Positions 32,959 to 42,140 of a stretch of DNA of 64,000 nucleotides are shown here, in pieces (position 1 is the first letter of the stretch; every line of letters starts with the position of its first letter). This DNA is from an uncultured Ruminiclostridium sp. (GTDB taxonomy: Bacteria; Bacillota; Clostridia; Oscillospirales; Ruminococcaceae): contig CANQXF010000009.1 in the NCBI GenBank assembly GCA_947627695.1, forward strand, positions 1 to 64,000, read 5' to 3'. The notes beneath the pieces were generated by a model. The model worked only from the letters and a program-made list of their open reading frames with translations. It made no database searches and had not been told where the DNA came from. Both the position numbers and the translations under genes were made by a program.

Positions 32959-33795
32959 ATGAAACAGCGTATATTATCGGTTTTTGCAATTTGTACGCTG
33001 GTTATGGGTCTGTCCCTGCTGCTGTACCCGTCTGTCAGCAATTACATTGACGCCCAGAAACAGCGCAGAGCGATCTTCAATTATATTTCCTCGGTCGACG
33101 AGATTCCCGAGGCGGATTATTCTGTCTATCTTGAGCAGGCGGCGAGCTTTAACCGAAAGCTGACCGTTGGTCAGAACGTGCTTATGAACCTGCCTGATGA
33201 GCTTATGGCGGAGTATAACTCTGTCCTTGACGTCACAGGTGACGGTATCATCGGTTATATCAGCGTCCCGAAAGGCGACATTATGCTCCCTATCTATCAC
33301 GGCACCAGCGAAGCCGTTTTGCAGGAAGGCGCGGGACATATCGAAGGTTCGTCCTTCCCGATAGACGGCGAGAGCGTTCATGCTGTGATCTCAGGTCACA
33401 GAGGACTTCCGTCTGCGCTGCTTTTCACCAACCTTGACAAGGTGACCGAGGGCGATACGTTTATTGTTTATATTTTGAGTGAATCTTACGTTTACCGTGT
33501 TATAGGCATTGAGACTGTTGAGCCGTCTGACGTGCAGACCCTGCATATAGAAAACGGGAAAAATTATTGCACGCTTGTGACCTGCACCCCTTATGGTATC
33601 AACTCTCATCGTCTGCTGATACACGGCGAGCTTCTCAAGGAAAAGGAAGCGGAGGAGGAACTGATGATACAATCAGGCGCAAGCTATGTTCCGACAGATA
33701 CGATAATTATTATCTGCGAAATACCGATAGTTTTGCTTACAGTGATAATTGCTTCACGCCGTACACGAAAGAAGAAGGTGAAACACGATGCATAA
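32959..33795 (+). CDS. class C (pilus-polymerising) sortase
   Basis: A 278-residue sortase with membrane helices at both ends (residues about 5-25 and 245-265), the layout of class C. The catalytic histidine is in ISGHRGLP, the cysteine in LVTCTPYG and the arginine in NSHRLLIHG. The N-terminal region between the helix and the beta barrel should carry the lid. It joins pilin subunits through the pilin lysine. Start at 32959 follows AAGGAGA. The last codons overlap the next gene start by eight bases. Confidence 0.93.
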   Translation: MKQRILSVFAICTLVMGLSLLLYPSVSNYIDAQKQRRAIFNYISSVDEIPEADYSVYLEQAASFNRKLTVGQNVLMNLPDELMAEYNSVLDVTGDGIIGYISVPKGDIMLPIYHGTSEAVLQEGAGHIEGSSFPIDGESVHAVISGHRGLPSALLFTNLDKVTEGDTFIVYILSESYVYRVIGIETVEPSDVQTLHIENGKNYCTLVTCTPYGINSHRLLIHGELLKEKEAEEELMIQSGASYVPTDTIIIICEIPIVLLTVIIASRRTRKKKVKHDA

Positions 33796-34825
33796 ATTTC
33801 TGACAGTTATTTTATCAGCCGCAGTCCTGATATGCAGCATATTCGGCGGTATGGTTTCTCAGGCTGAACAAGCGCATACTTTGCGTATGAAATTCATCAC
33901 AGAGTCAGGCCCTGTTATGAATTCTACCTTTAAGGCATATCATGCTTTGACGTTAGACGGCGTGTTGACCGAAGATTTTGCGGAACTTTCTATTGAAATA
34001 GGCGACCTTACCGACAGTGAAAACGTCAACAGACTTGCATTTACCCTTGCTTCTTATACAGCCAGCGGCGTCGGAACGCCCGTTGCTCAGGGTGTCACCA
34101 ACGGTCTTGGCTATGTGGATCTTGAAAACCTTCCCGAAGGAATTTATCTTGTAACAGGCTCTTCAGGTACGATCGGTGATTTTGTCTATACGCCCAAGCC
34201 TGCGCTTATCACCATTACAAGCGACTCCGAGGATCTGATCGAAGCGGGAGTAAAATATACCGTGGTAGCAGGCTCTGCCGAAATCGCTTATGCTGTTGAA
34301 AAAGTATGGGCTGTCCAGGAAGGTGTAGACTGCCCTCAGTCTGTTACAGTCCAGCTGTTCAGGAGTGGGGAACTGTATGACGAAGTTATTTTGAACGCTG
34401 AAAACAATTGGTTCCACAGATGGGAGGACCTTTCCTCCGATTATGATTGGTACGTCATTGAAAAGGATATCCCGTCGGATTATTCCGTTTCCATTACGCT
34501 TGATTCAAGCATATTTACGATCGAGAACAAGTCGACGAACTCTCCGGGTCCGAGCGACACCTCATCTGATACCGACGTTACTGAACCCACTGAAACAGAA
34601 CCTACTGAAACAGATCCTACCGTAACGGAAACGTCCGGTACAGAGCCTGAGCCGAGCGACACCACCACGACCGCTTCTTCTGTCGTCGACGGCGGTAACA
34701 CTCCTGACCTGCCGTATACGGGACAGTTATGGTACCCTGTACCCATACTTTTTGCGGCCGGCGCATTGTTGTTCCTTGTGGGATTTATTGCAGGCAGATT
34801 GGGTGAAGACCATGAGAAAGAGTAA
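33788..34825 (+). CDS. minor or basal pilin with Cna-B domain, LPYTG
   Basis: A 345-residue wall protein. Signal peptide to about residue 27, a first beta domain (residues 30-160, with the pattern NGLGYVDLENLPEGIYLVTG typical of pilin domain ends), a Cna-B-type domain (AVEKVWAVQEGVDCPQSVTVQLF to YVIEKDIPSDYSV, about 168-240), a Pro-Thr-Glu linker (about 255-300) and LPYTG near 308 followed by a membrane helix. The short length and Pro-Thr linker suit a basal subunit that anchors the pilus in the wall. Confidence 0.87.
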   Translation: MHKFLTVILSAAVLICSIFGGMVSQAEQAHTLRMKFITESGPVMNSTFKAYHALTLDGVLTEDFAELSIEIGDLTDSENVNRLAFTLASYTASGVGTPVAQGVTNGLGYVDLENLPEGIYLVTGSSGTIGDFVYTPKPALITITSDSEDLIEAGVKYTVVAGSAEIAYAVEKVWAVQEGVDCPQSVTVQLFRSGELYDEVILNAENNWFHRWEDLSSDYDWYVIEKDIPSDYSVSITLDSSIFTIENKSTNSPGPSDTSSDTDVTEPTETEPTETDPTVTETSGTEPEPSDTTTTASSVVDGGNTPDLPYTGQLWYPVPILFAAGALLFLVGFIAGRLGEDHEKE

Positions 34826-35447
34826 CCGAATTGCATTTATGCTGTCAGGGATCGTCCTGATGGGTGCGGCGTTTGGTCTGACAGCCTACAATCTGTATGA
34901 AGACGCCCATGCGGGTGAGCTTTCGTCTTCTGTTTTACAGCAGTTAGACGCTGAGCGTGAAATTTATATCGAATCATTGACAAAACCCGGCCTCCCCACC
35001 GGCATAACAGGAGAGATAGAGGAAGAATCAAACATTTCCCCTGATACGCCTATGCCTACGGTCACAATAGACGGAACGCCTTACATCGGCTCTATCGTGA
35101 TACCCGCATTAGGGCTTGAACTGCCCGTTGCTCAGGACTGGGATTACGTCCAGATGAAAATTTCTCCCTGCCGTTATACAGGCTCGGCTTATAAAGATGA
35201 TTTTATCATCTGCGGTCACAATTACAGCACGCATTTCCAAAATATAGGCGATTTGCAGAAGGGCGATACTGTTATCTTTGTTGACGCTGTGGGAAATGAA
35301 TTTTATTACAGCGTTGATTTAGTGGAAGTATTACAGCCCTCAGAAGTCGAAAGAATGGTATCCACGGATTATGATCTGAGTTTTTTCTCTTGTAATTTTG
35401 AGAGAAGCGCCCGTGTGACCGTACGCTGCTTTCGTCAGGAGGAATGA
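34812..35447 (+). CDS. second sortase of the pilus operon
   Basis: A 211-residue sortase with a single N-terminal membrane helix, so more like an anchoring than a polymerising enzyme. The histidine lies in FIICGHNYSTHF, the cysteine in SFFSCNFE and the arginine in SARVTVRCF. The TLxTC motif is replaced by LSFFSC, which is unusual and leaves the class uncertain. The start at 34812 overlaps the basal pilin by 14 bases. It probably attaches the finished pilus or the basal subunit to peptidoglycan. Confidence 0.85.
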   Translation: MRKSNRIAFMLSGIVLMGAAFGLTAYNLYEDAHAGELSSSVLQQLDAEREIYIESLTKPGLPTGITGEIEEESNISPDTPMPTVTIDGTPYIGSIVIPALGLELPVAQDWDYVQMKISPCRYTGSAYKDDFIICGHNYSTHFQNIGDLQKGDTVIFVDAVGNEFYYSVDLVEVLQPSEVERMVSTDYDLSFFSCNFERSARVTVRCFRQEE

Positions 35448-35505
35448 TTTGGCGGGAACCCACGCCGTTTAATGCGTTTCGGCAGTACAATGATGATTTT
35501 ACCGA

Positions 35506-35556
35506 AAAAGAGTGTAATTTCGTTTTCAATAACGAAATAACGCTCTTTATTTTTAT
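35506..35556 (+). terminator. terminator of the pilus operon
   Basis: Outer stem AAAGAG / CTCTTT and inner stem ATTTCGTT / AACGAAAT, then TATTTTTAT. Confidence 0.75.
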
Positions 35557-35591
35557 CAGGTCTGATAATAGCGCTATTTTTCCGCAAACAG

Positions 35592-35620
35592 TTGAAAACA
35601 GCGTTCAATTGTGTTATAAT
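35592..35620 (+). promoter_or_regulatory. promoter upstream of the AT-rich gene pair
   Basis: TTGAAA (35592-35597), 17 bases, TATAAT (35615-35620). Confidence 0.65.
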
Positions 35621-35655
35621 GTAAAAAATAAAAAGCGGCATAAGACAGCCGCATT

Positions 35656-35931
35656 ATGCGTCTGTTTTTGCAGCAGACACGGCAATATCAGCGGACGATT
35701 TTCACTGCGCTTCAAAAAACGCTTGTTTTATCTCAATCTATTTATAATTTAGATGAAATACTTAGAGATTATTATAATAAAGTTATAACATTAGATGAAG
35801 CCATTGAACAAATTTATCTAAATATAAGTGAAGCTGGTTTACGCGATCCATCAATACAAATCGTCATACTTAAAAATATCATTGAAAATGAAGAATGTTT
35901 TGAAATAGGTGAAAGTATCCCATTAAAATGA
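35656..35931 (+). CDS. unrecognised 91-residue protein, possibly a junction fusion
   Basis: I do not recognise this gene. The first 30 codons (MRLFLQQTRQYQRTIFTALQK) have host-like GC, while from about codon 32 (LDEILRDYYNKVITLDEAIEQIYLN) the DNA becomes very AT-rich and the protein acidic and helical. No ribosome site precedes the ATG; a small GCGGC/GCCGC hairpin sits there instead. The switch in composition suggests an insertion junction inside the reading frame. It is followed after 16 bases by a second AT-rich gene. Confidence 0.45.
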   Translation: MRLFLQQTRQYQRTIFTALQKTLVLSQSIYNLDEILRDYYNKVITLDEAIEQIYLNISEAGLRDPSIQIVILKNIIENEECFEIGESIPLK

Positions 35932-35947
35932 TACAGGAGTGTTTTAT

Positions 35948-36322
35948 ATGTTCCAAAACATGACAGAAGATCAAAAAAATCTTTATGGTTGTATTGATTT
36001 TTTGGTCTCTATTAAGATAGTGACAGGTATATCTCTAAAGAAAATTATTGATGATATCATTTACAGTGGTAAATTTGATAATTTCTTTGAATTAGGATTT
36101 TTTAGAGCTTCCGGTATAAGGTCATTTAAATTAGCAAGTTTCTTAGAAGGAAACTATCATGGTCATTATATGAAAATAATACAAAAGTTAAAGAACAATG
36201 AAATAAACATATTAAGAGACCAGAAATTAGTTGAAAAAATTTACAATTACTTGATTCTGAATAACTCTACAGATTTAAAAGATTCTTTATTTCTAAATAA
36301 AGACAAATTGGACAATATTTAA
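35948..36322 (+). CDS. unrecognised 124-residue AT-rich gene
   Basis: I do not recognise the product. It is a helical, lysine- and isoleucine-rich soluble protein (SLKKIIDDIIYSGKFDNFF, RSFKLASFLEGNYHGHYMKI) with no signal peptide. A good ribosome site (AGGAG, 8 bases before the ATG at 35948) supports expression. GC content is far below the surrounding genes, which points to horizontal acquisition. Placement right behind the pilus operon suggests cargo of the island or an immunity or regulatory pair with the gene before it; this is only positional inference. Confidence 0.65.
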   Translation: MFQNMTEDQKNLYGCIDFLVSIKIVTGISLKKIIDDIIYSGKFDNFFELGFFRASGIRSFKLASFLEGNYHGHYMKIIQKLKNNEINILRDQKLVEKIYNYLILNNSTDLKDSLFLNKDKLDNI

Positions 36323-36791
36323 TCGTTATCTCAATTAAATTTTCATTTTGATTAACAGAAAACACTGATATGTTAATATTGAATGTGATATCATATGAAA
36401 TATATCCCAACATGATATTAAATGGGCGATTAGATGTTATTAAAAAGCACAAAATATGTATTTATATCATTCATTTAATTTAACCAAATATGGTTGAAAT
36501 TGGAAGAGTTTTGCATCGTCATCTATTGGTATCAATAATAGACACGGCTAGATTCTACATGATTCAGATGGTTCATTCAAGCGGGACAAGAGCAGAAATA
36601 GTTGTTTATTTATCAAATATTTTTTTTTAAAAACTGTATGTGACTCTTACAAAAGTATATAATTGTATGAAATCATATACCTGAAGCTGATATCTCCAAG
36701 CGGACAATTTTATCGTACATATAAAAACATCATATATTTCACAATACAAATACCGCTTACCGCAACTCTTTATCAAAAAAGGAAAAAATCA
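36323..36791 (+). other. AT-rich gene-poor stretch at the right end of the island
   Basis: About 470 bases with no convincing gene. A 46-codon open frame at 36490-36630 (MVEIGRVLHRHLLVSIIDTA at its start) has no ribosome site. The frame open from 36663 into pdp reads YEIIYLKLISPSGQFYRTYK and could be a remnant of a cut gene. A T9 run lies at 36620-36628. The right boundary of the island probably falls here. Confidence 0.5.
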
Positions 36792-38126
36792 ATGAATATA
36801 ATACAGATAATTGAAAAGAAACGTGATAAAAAGCCGCTTACTGAAGATGAGATAAGCTGGTTTATCGCCTCCCTTTGCAGCGACAGTATACCCGATTATC
36901 AAGTATCTGCCCTTCTTATGGCGATATGCATAAACGGTATGAACGACGATGAGACCGCCGTCCTCACCCGCTGTATGGCGCAAAGCGGCGATATGATAGA
37001 TATGAGCTTTATAGACGGCGTGACCGTTGACAAGCATTCCAGCGGCGGCGTAGGCGACAAAATATCTTTGATATGTGCGCCTATGGCGGCTGCCTGCGGA
37101 CTTCCCGTTGCGAAAATGTCAGGCAGGGGACTGGGCTTCAGCGGCGGCACTATTGACAAGCTGGAATCCATACCCGGCTTCAGAACTTCTATTTCGCAGG
37201 AGGAATTTCGCCGCTTTGTCAGCCGAGACGGGATAGCGCTTATGAGCCAGACAAAAAACGTCGCTCCCGCCGACAAACGCCTGTACGCCCTGCGTGACGT
37301 AACAGGAACAGTCCCTTCAATACCCCTTATCGCAAGCAGTATAATGAGCAAAAAGCTGGCGTGCGGCTGCGACGCCATAGTGCTGGACGTAAAATACGGC
37401 TCAGGCGCATTTATGAAGACCGCAGAGCAGGCGGTGGAGCTTGCCGTCCTTATGGAAAGCATCGGCAGAAAGAACGGCAGGGAAGTCACCGCTTTGATAA
37501 CCAATATGGAACAGCCGTTAGGCAATGCCGTTGGCAACGCCCTTGAAGTAAAAGAGGCGATACAAACTCTGAAAGGCGAAGGTCCCGCCGACGTGACCGA
37601 ACTATCTTATATTATCAGCTCCTTTATGCTGACAGCAGGGAAGAAAGCTCCCGACCTTCCTACCGCCCGCAAAATGCTGGAAAACGCCGTAAAAAGCGGC
37701 GCAGCACTGGAAAAGCTCAGATGCCTAATTTCAAATCAGGGCGGCGATACGTCGGTGATAGACCACCCCGAGCAGCTTAAACCCGCCCCTGTGATAAAAA
37801 CCGTCCTTTCCCCCGAAAGCGGAGTTATAACAGGAATAAACGGCGAGATAACAGGAAACGCCTGCCTGACCCTTAAAGCGGGACGCCTTTCCAAAACTGA
37901 CGAGATCGACCATTCCACAGGCTTTGTACTTCTTGCCAAGGCGGGAAGTAAGGTGGAAAAAGGCCAGCCGATAGCTCAGATACATTCCTACAGCGAAGAA
38001 GCGGCTTTGTCTGCTGAAAAACAGCTTTTATCCGCCTACACCTTCGGGCAGGAATACGCCCCAAAGCCTTTGTTAGCGGCATATATTGACAAGGAGGGAA
38101 TACATTATGATAAAAACAGCCATTGA
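36792..38126 (+). CDS. pdp: pyrimidine-nucleoside phosphorylase
   Basis: A 444-residue enzyme of the thymidine/pyrimidine-nucleoside phosphorylase family that splits uridine, thymidine or deoxyuridine with phosphate. The phosphate-binding stretch VDKHSSGGVGDKISL and the family signature MSGRGLGFSGGTIDKLESIPGF are present, as is the C-terminal barrel-sandwich domain (EIDHSTGFVLLAKAGSKVEKGQPIAQIHS). The start at 36792 (MNIIQIIEKK) matches homologues; the upstream open frame is non-coding. It overlaps cdd by 20 bases, forming a pyrimidine salvage operon. Confidence 0.95.
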   Translation: MNIIQIIEKKRDKKPLTEDEISWFIASLCSDSIPDYQVSALLMAICINGMNDDETAVLTRCMAQSGDMIDMSFIDGVTVDKHSSGGVGDKISLICAPMAAACGLPVAKMSGRGLGFSGGTIDKLESIPGFRTSISQEEFRRFVSRDGIALMSQTKNVAPADKRLYALRDVTGTVPSIPLIASSIMSKKLACGCDAIVLDVKYGSGAFMKTAEQAVELAVLMESIGRKNGREVTALITNMEQPLGNAVGNALEVKEAIQTLKGEGPADVTELSYIISSFMLTAGKKAPDLPTARKMLENAVKSGAALEKLRCLISNQGGDTSVIDHPEQLKPAPVIKTVLSPESGVITGINGEITGNACLTLKAGRLSKTDEIDHSTGFVLLAKAGSKVEKGQPIAQIHSYSEEAALSAEKQLLSAYTFGQEYAPKPLLAAYIDKEGIHYDKNSH

Positions 38127-38526
38127 AGACTGCGGCTATGCAGAGCTTGTTGATAAGGCAAGACAAGCAGCGGAAAACGCCTATTGCCCCTACTCAAAAT
38201 ACAGAGTGGGCGCCGCCGTCCTCACCTCCGACGGTAGGATATTCACAGGCTGCAACATAGAAAACGGCAGCTATTCCGCCACAGTATGCGCCGAGCGCAC
38301 CGCCATATTCAAAGCCGTAAGCGAGGGCGCAAAGCACATCTTCGCCGTAGCCGTTGCCGCCGAGGAGGGCGAGCCTCCTGCATTTCCCTGCGGCGTATGC
38401 AGACAGGTTATGAGCGAGTTCTGCTCTCCCGACACTCACGTTCTGGTATATGACGGTGAACGCTCCGTTTACGATTTCGCCCTGAACGAGCTTTTGCCGT
38501 TTGCATTTGAAATTGAGAAAGGATAA
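38107..38526 (+). CDS. cdd: cytidine deaminase
   Basis: A 139-residue tetrameric-type cytidine deaminase. Zinc and proton-shuttle motifs are CAERTAIFKA (Cys plus catalytic Glu) and FPCGVCRQVMSEF (two Cys). YCPYSKYRVGAAVLTSDGRIFTGCNIENGSY is the substrate-binding region. Converts cytidine and deoxycytidine to uridine forms, feeding the phosphorylase encoded just upstream. RBS AAGGAGG is inside the end of pdp, indicating coupled translation. Confidence 0.96.
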   Translation: MIKTAIEDCGYAELVDKARQAAENAYCPYSKYRVGAAVLTSDGRIFTGCNIENGSYSATVCAERTAIFKAVSEGAKHIFAVAVAAEEGEPPAFPCGVCRQVMSEFCSPDTHVLVYDGERSVYDFALNELLPFAFEIEKG

Positions 38527-38529
38527 AAA

Positions 38530-39705
38530 ATGAAAAAGCTGAGCATCATCTTCGGAGCGCTTGCAGTAAGCGCCGCAGTATTATTTACCTCCTGCGCCCC
38601 TGAAACAGGACTTGACGGCACAGGCGCCGAGATACCCACTCCCGAAGTAGAGGCAAGGGAGCTTCCCCAGAGCGAAGCCCTTGATTTTGTAAAGAACCTT
38701 AAAGTCGGCTGGAATTTAGGCAACACGCTTGACGCCACCGCAAATTATCAGAACGAGGAAGCGTCCGAAACAGCCTGGGGCTCTCCCGTGATAACCGAGG
38801 AAATGATACTTGCCGTAAAGCAGGCAGGCTTCAACACTGTCCGTATCCCCGTCACCTGGCATACACACATGGACGAAAGCTATAAGATAAGCGATTTCTG
38901 GCTTAACCGAGTTAAAGAGATAGTGGATTACGCCTACAACAACGGAATGTACGTAATCTTAAATATCCATCACGACACCGACCCGCTGTACGTTTTCCCC
39001 TCATATGAAAAGCTGGAAAGCTCCAAGGAATACATCACCGCCGTCTGGACGCAGTTATGCGAGAAGTTCAAGGATTACGGCGACCGCCTTATTTTTGAGG
39101 GAATAAACGAGCCCCGCCAGATCGGCACTTCAAACGAGTGGTGGATAGATACAAAGTCCGACACTGCAAAGGAATGTATCGACTGCATAATGCAGATAAA
39201 CCAGACTTTTGTTGACACAGTAAGAGCAAGCGGCGGCAACAATGCTACCCGCTGGCTTATGACTCCAAGCTACTGCGCGTCATACATTTTCGCCACCGAC
39301 CAGCTGTTCAGTCTTCCCAATGACCCTGCAAACAGAACGCTTTTGTCCGTTCACGCTTACGAGCCGCAGGATTTTGCCCTTAACGACAGCCGTACAAACA
39401 CCTTTGTTATAGGAAGAAGCTCCGCAGCCATAGATAACGTTATGGACGCGCTGTATGAGAAATTCACCTCAAAAGGAATAGGCGTGGTTATGGGAGAATT
39501 TGGTGCCCGCAGCAAGGACAATCTTGACGCCCGCATAGCCTATGCGGCATATTACGTCAAAGCGGCGAGAGCAGTGGGAATTTCCTGCGTATGGTGGGAC
39601 AACAACGCCTTTGAGGGAAACGGCGAGCTTTTCGGACTTTTCGACCGCAAAGCTATGGAATGGAAATACCCCGACATAGTTATCGCTCTTGTAAACAACA
39701 GTTAA
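38530..39705 (+). CDS. GH5 family endoglucanase-type lipoprotein
   Basis: A 391-residue secreted glycoside hydrolase. Lipobox FTSC at residues 18-21, short linker, then a GH5 TIM barrel: LKVGWNLGNTLDA, GFNTVRIPVTW, IHHD, the acid/base glutamate E194 in EGINEPR and the nucleophile E323 in VMGEFGA; WW near 355 lines the active site. Likely cleaves cellulose or another beta-glucan or mannan at the cell surface. There is no carbohydrate-binding or dockerin module, so it acts as a membrane-anchored enzyme. Four bases after cdd. Confidence 0.93.
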   Translation: MKKLSIIFGALAVSAAVLFTSCAPETGLDGTGAEIPTPEVEARELPQSEALDFVKNLKVGWNLGNTLDATANYQNEEASETAWGSPVITEEMILAVKQAGFNTVRIPVTWHTHMDESYKISDFWLNRVKEIVDYAYNNGMYVILNIHHDTDPLYVFPSYEKLESSKEYITAVWTQLCEKFKDYGDRLIFEGINEPRQIGTSNEWWIDTKSDTAKECIDCIMQINQTFVDTVRASGGNNATRWLMTPSYCASYIFATDQLFSLPNDPANRTLLSVHAYEPQDFALNDSRTNTFVIGRSSAAIDNVMDALYEKFTSKGIGVVMGEFGARSKDNLDARIAYAAYYVKAARAVGISCVWWDNNAFEGNGELFGLFDRKAMEWKYPDIVIALVNNS

Positions 39706-39709
39706 GAAT

Positions 39710-40396
39710 ATGAGATACAAAGCCATATTTTTCGACCGTGACAACACGCTTACTTATTTCAACAAGGAAAAGGAAAAATGGCGTGACATTACGGTAAGCG
39801 GTTGGAGTGGTCACCCACTGTCCCTGTCGTATGAAAAAATGATGAAGCTGTTTGAGCTTGCCTCTGAGGGAAGAACTCCGTGGTACAGGACCCTTGACGA
39901 CGAGCGTGACTTCTTCAGACGCTATTACAAATACCTTTTGATTGAAGAAGGCGTAACCGAAAATACAGACGGCAAGGCGGAGCTTTTGTTTAACGAATTG
40001 TGGTGCAATAACGACCGCTTATTATTTCCCGAAACAGTCGAAATATTGGAATATTTTCGCTCTCACGGCTACAAAATGGGTGTGATAAGCGACACCTCTC
40101 CCTCGCTGGAATACACCCTGCGCCAACTGGGAATTGCCGAATATTTCACTTCTTTTACTGCAAGCTCTTTAGTGGGTGCGGGAAAGCCGAGTCCGATAAT
40201 ATTTAACGCAGCTCTCAAAGCGCAGAATGTTTCCGCAAGTGAAAGCATTTATGTAGATGATTATAAGCCCGAGGCTGACGGAGCAAGGGAGCAGGGCTTC
40301 ACCTCCTTTCTTATAGACCGTGGCGGTGAAAATATCGATGAATGGACGATACACAGTCTGAAAGACCTTATATCATTCGCAGAAACTCAAAAATAA
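39710..40396 (+). CDS. HAD family hydrolase
   Basis: A 228-residue HAD-superfamily phosphatase: motif I FFDRDNTLTYF (nucleophile Asp10 and Asp12), a helical cap, motif II MGVISDTSPS, motif III lysine in GAGKPSP and motif IV IYVDDYKPEADGA. Similar enzymes act on sugar phosphates or other small phosphates; the substrate is not evident. Four bases downstream of the GH5 gene. Confidence 0.9.
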   Translation: MRYKAIFFDRDNTLTYFNKEKEKWRDITVSGWSGHPLSLSYEKMMKLFELASEGRTPWYRTLDDERDFFRRYYKYLLIEEGVTENTDGKAELLFNELWCNNDRLLFPETVEILEYFRSHGYKMGVISDTSPSLEYTLRQLGIAEYFTSFTASSLVGAGKPSPIIFNAALKAQNVSASESIYVDDYKPEADGAREQGFTSFLIDRGGENIDEWTIHSLKDLISFAETQK

Positions 40397-40408
40397 GTAC
40401 GGAGAAAA

Positions 40409-41119
40409 ATGGAAGAAAGATTTTCAAGAACAGCGCTCCTTTTAGGACAAAAAACACTTAAAAAGCTATCCGCCTGCCGAGTTGCCCTTTTCGGACTTGG
40501 CGGAGTGGGGAGCTACGCTGTCGAAGCTCTTGCCCGCAGCGGTATCGGAGCGATAGATATTATCGACAGCGACAAGGTGAACGTTTCCAATATCAACCGC
40601 CAGCTTTGCGCCCTTGACAGCACCGTGGGCAGATACAAGACCGACGTTGTAAAAGAGCGCATACTTGACATAAATCCAAACTGCAAAGTCAATGCTCATA
40701 ATATTTTTTTCACCCCCGAAACAGCGGACAGCTTTGACTTTTCAAGCTACGACTATATTGCTGACGCTGTTGACACAGTGACCGCAAAGCTGGCAATTGT
40801 CACCCTCGCCAAAGCCGCAGACACTCCTGTTATAAGCTGTATGGGAACAGGGAACAAGACCGACCCCACCGCCCTTGAGGTTGCGGATATATATGAGACC
40901 TCCGTCTGCCCTCTTGCCAGAACAATGCGCTACGAATGCAGAAAGCGGGGAATTGACAGCTTAAAGGTTGTATATTCAAAAGAATCTCCCCGAATTCCCC
41001 TTGAAATAATTACCGAAAACGGAAAGACGATACCCGCCTCTCTCCCTTTCGTCCCCTCCGTTGCGGGACTTATTATGGCGGGAGAAATAATAAAGGACCT
41101 TGCAGATCTCAAAAAATGA
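40409..41119 (+). CDS. tcdA: tRNA threonylcarbamoyladenosine dehydratase
   Basis: A 236-residue ThiF/E1-like protein with RFSRTALLLGQKTLKKL at the start, the ATP-binding loop FGLGGVGSYAVEALARSG, IDSDKVNVSNINRQLCAL, and CMGTGNKTDPTALEVADIYETSVCPLARTMRYECRKRGI. TcdA (CsdL/YgdL) cyclises t6A37 to ct6A in ANN-decoding tRNAs. Length is slightly short but all core motifs are present. Likely part of the same run as the HAD gene. Confidence 0.93.
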   Translation: MEERFSRTALLLGQKTLKKLSACRVALFGLGGVGSYAVEALARSGIGAIDIIDSDKVNVSNINRQLCALDSTVGRYKTDVVKERILDINPNCKVNAHNIFFTPETADSFDFSSYDYIADAVDTVTAKLAIVTLAKAADTPVISCMGTGNKTDPTALEVADIYETSVCPLARTMRYECRKRGIDSLKVVYSKESPRIPLEIITENGKTIPASLPFVPSVAGLIMAGEIIKDLADLKK

Positions 41120-41132
41120 AAGGAGAACCGCT

Positions 41133-42128
41133 ATGTACTGTTCACAATGCGGAAGACAGGTAGATGAAAAAGATAAATTTTGCCAAAACTGCGGCGCGCC
41201 TGTCGTCCCTGACGTTCCTGCCGCACCACCCGTTCCTCCTGTAACAGAGGTAACTCCCCTCCCGCCGCAGGAGGCTCAACCTGTTCTCCCCGAAAATCAG
41301 GGAAGAAATATGCGTGAAGTCACCCCCGAGGATTATCAGCAGACCCAACAGCCCCAGGAATTTGTCCCCACTCCGCAAATGGCTACTCCTCAGCAAATAT
41401 CCGATGCTATAAAAAAAGTATTCCGTTCGCCCCTGCTGCTTATTGCGGCAATTGCGCTTACAGTGGGACTTGCGTGCTATTTTGCTTATATTATTGATAA
41501 TATCGAGATTTTAAGCATAAATATAAAATCTATCTTATCCTCCGCAACTGACGGTTACAGAGAGGAGATAGGCATTATCAGCGAATACGCATATCTTTTC
41601 TACATCGCCTTACAGCTTCCCGCCGTTCTTATCGCTCTCGGAATGTGGATAACCTGCATTTCCTCCCACCGCAAAAAAGAGGGACTTACCGCAGGCGGAA
41701 TAAAGCTGATAAAAGGCGTGTTCATCTTCCAGCTCGTCTTGTACATTCTGGTAGCTCTGCTTTGCATTTTGCTTTTAGCATTGGGTATGGCGACAGCAGG
41801 CATTGTGGGACAGATGGACATTATATTCGGATTTTTGCTTTTGGCAGCAATCGTCGTCCTTTTGCTGGTGTATCAGATAAAGCTCCTTTCCACCGCCGAC
41901 GTTATGCGCCGCGCGGTGCAGTACAGAGTGCCCGTTCACACCGTTTCCGTATTAGCCGCAGTGATAAATTTTGCCATTGCCGCCTTTGAAATTTATCAGG
42001 CATATCAGTCGTTCGTATCCAACGGTATACTTCTGGCACTGAACGCCATATTCGCCGCATTGACGTATATCATTCTGGGCGCATTTATCCTTTACTACCG
42101 CAACGCTATGCGCAATATCGCTAGGTGA
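41133..42128 (+). CDS. zinc-ribbon multi-pass membrane protein
   Basis: A 331-residue protein with an N-terminal zinc ribbon (CSQCGRQVDEKDKFCQNCG, residues 3-21), a Pro/Gln-rich linker to about residue 95 and about five to six membrane helices thereafter (LLIAAIALTVGLACYFAYII first). The family is common in Clostridia and uncharacterised. The start at 41133 follows AAAGGAG; the preceding open frame overlaps tcdA and is not used. Confidence 0.85.
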   Translation: MYCSQCGRQVDEKDKFCQNCGAPVVPDVPAAPPVPPVTEVTPLPPQEAQPVLPENQGRNMREVTPEDYQQTQQPQEFVPTPQMATPQQISDAIKKVFRSPLLLIAAIALTVGLACYFAYIIDNIEILSINIKSILSSATDGYREEIGIISEYAYLFYIALQLPAVLIALGMWITCISSHRKKEGLTAGGIKLIKGVFIFQLVLYILVALLCILLLALGMATAGIVGQMDIIFGFLLLAAIVVLLLVYQIKLLSTADVMRRAVQYRVPVHTVSVLAAVINFAIAAFEIYQAYQSFVSNGILLALNAIFAALTYIILGAFILYYRNAMRNIAR

Positions 42129-42140
42129 CAGGAGCGAAAA

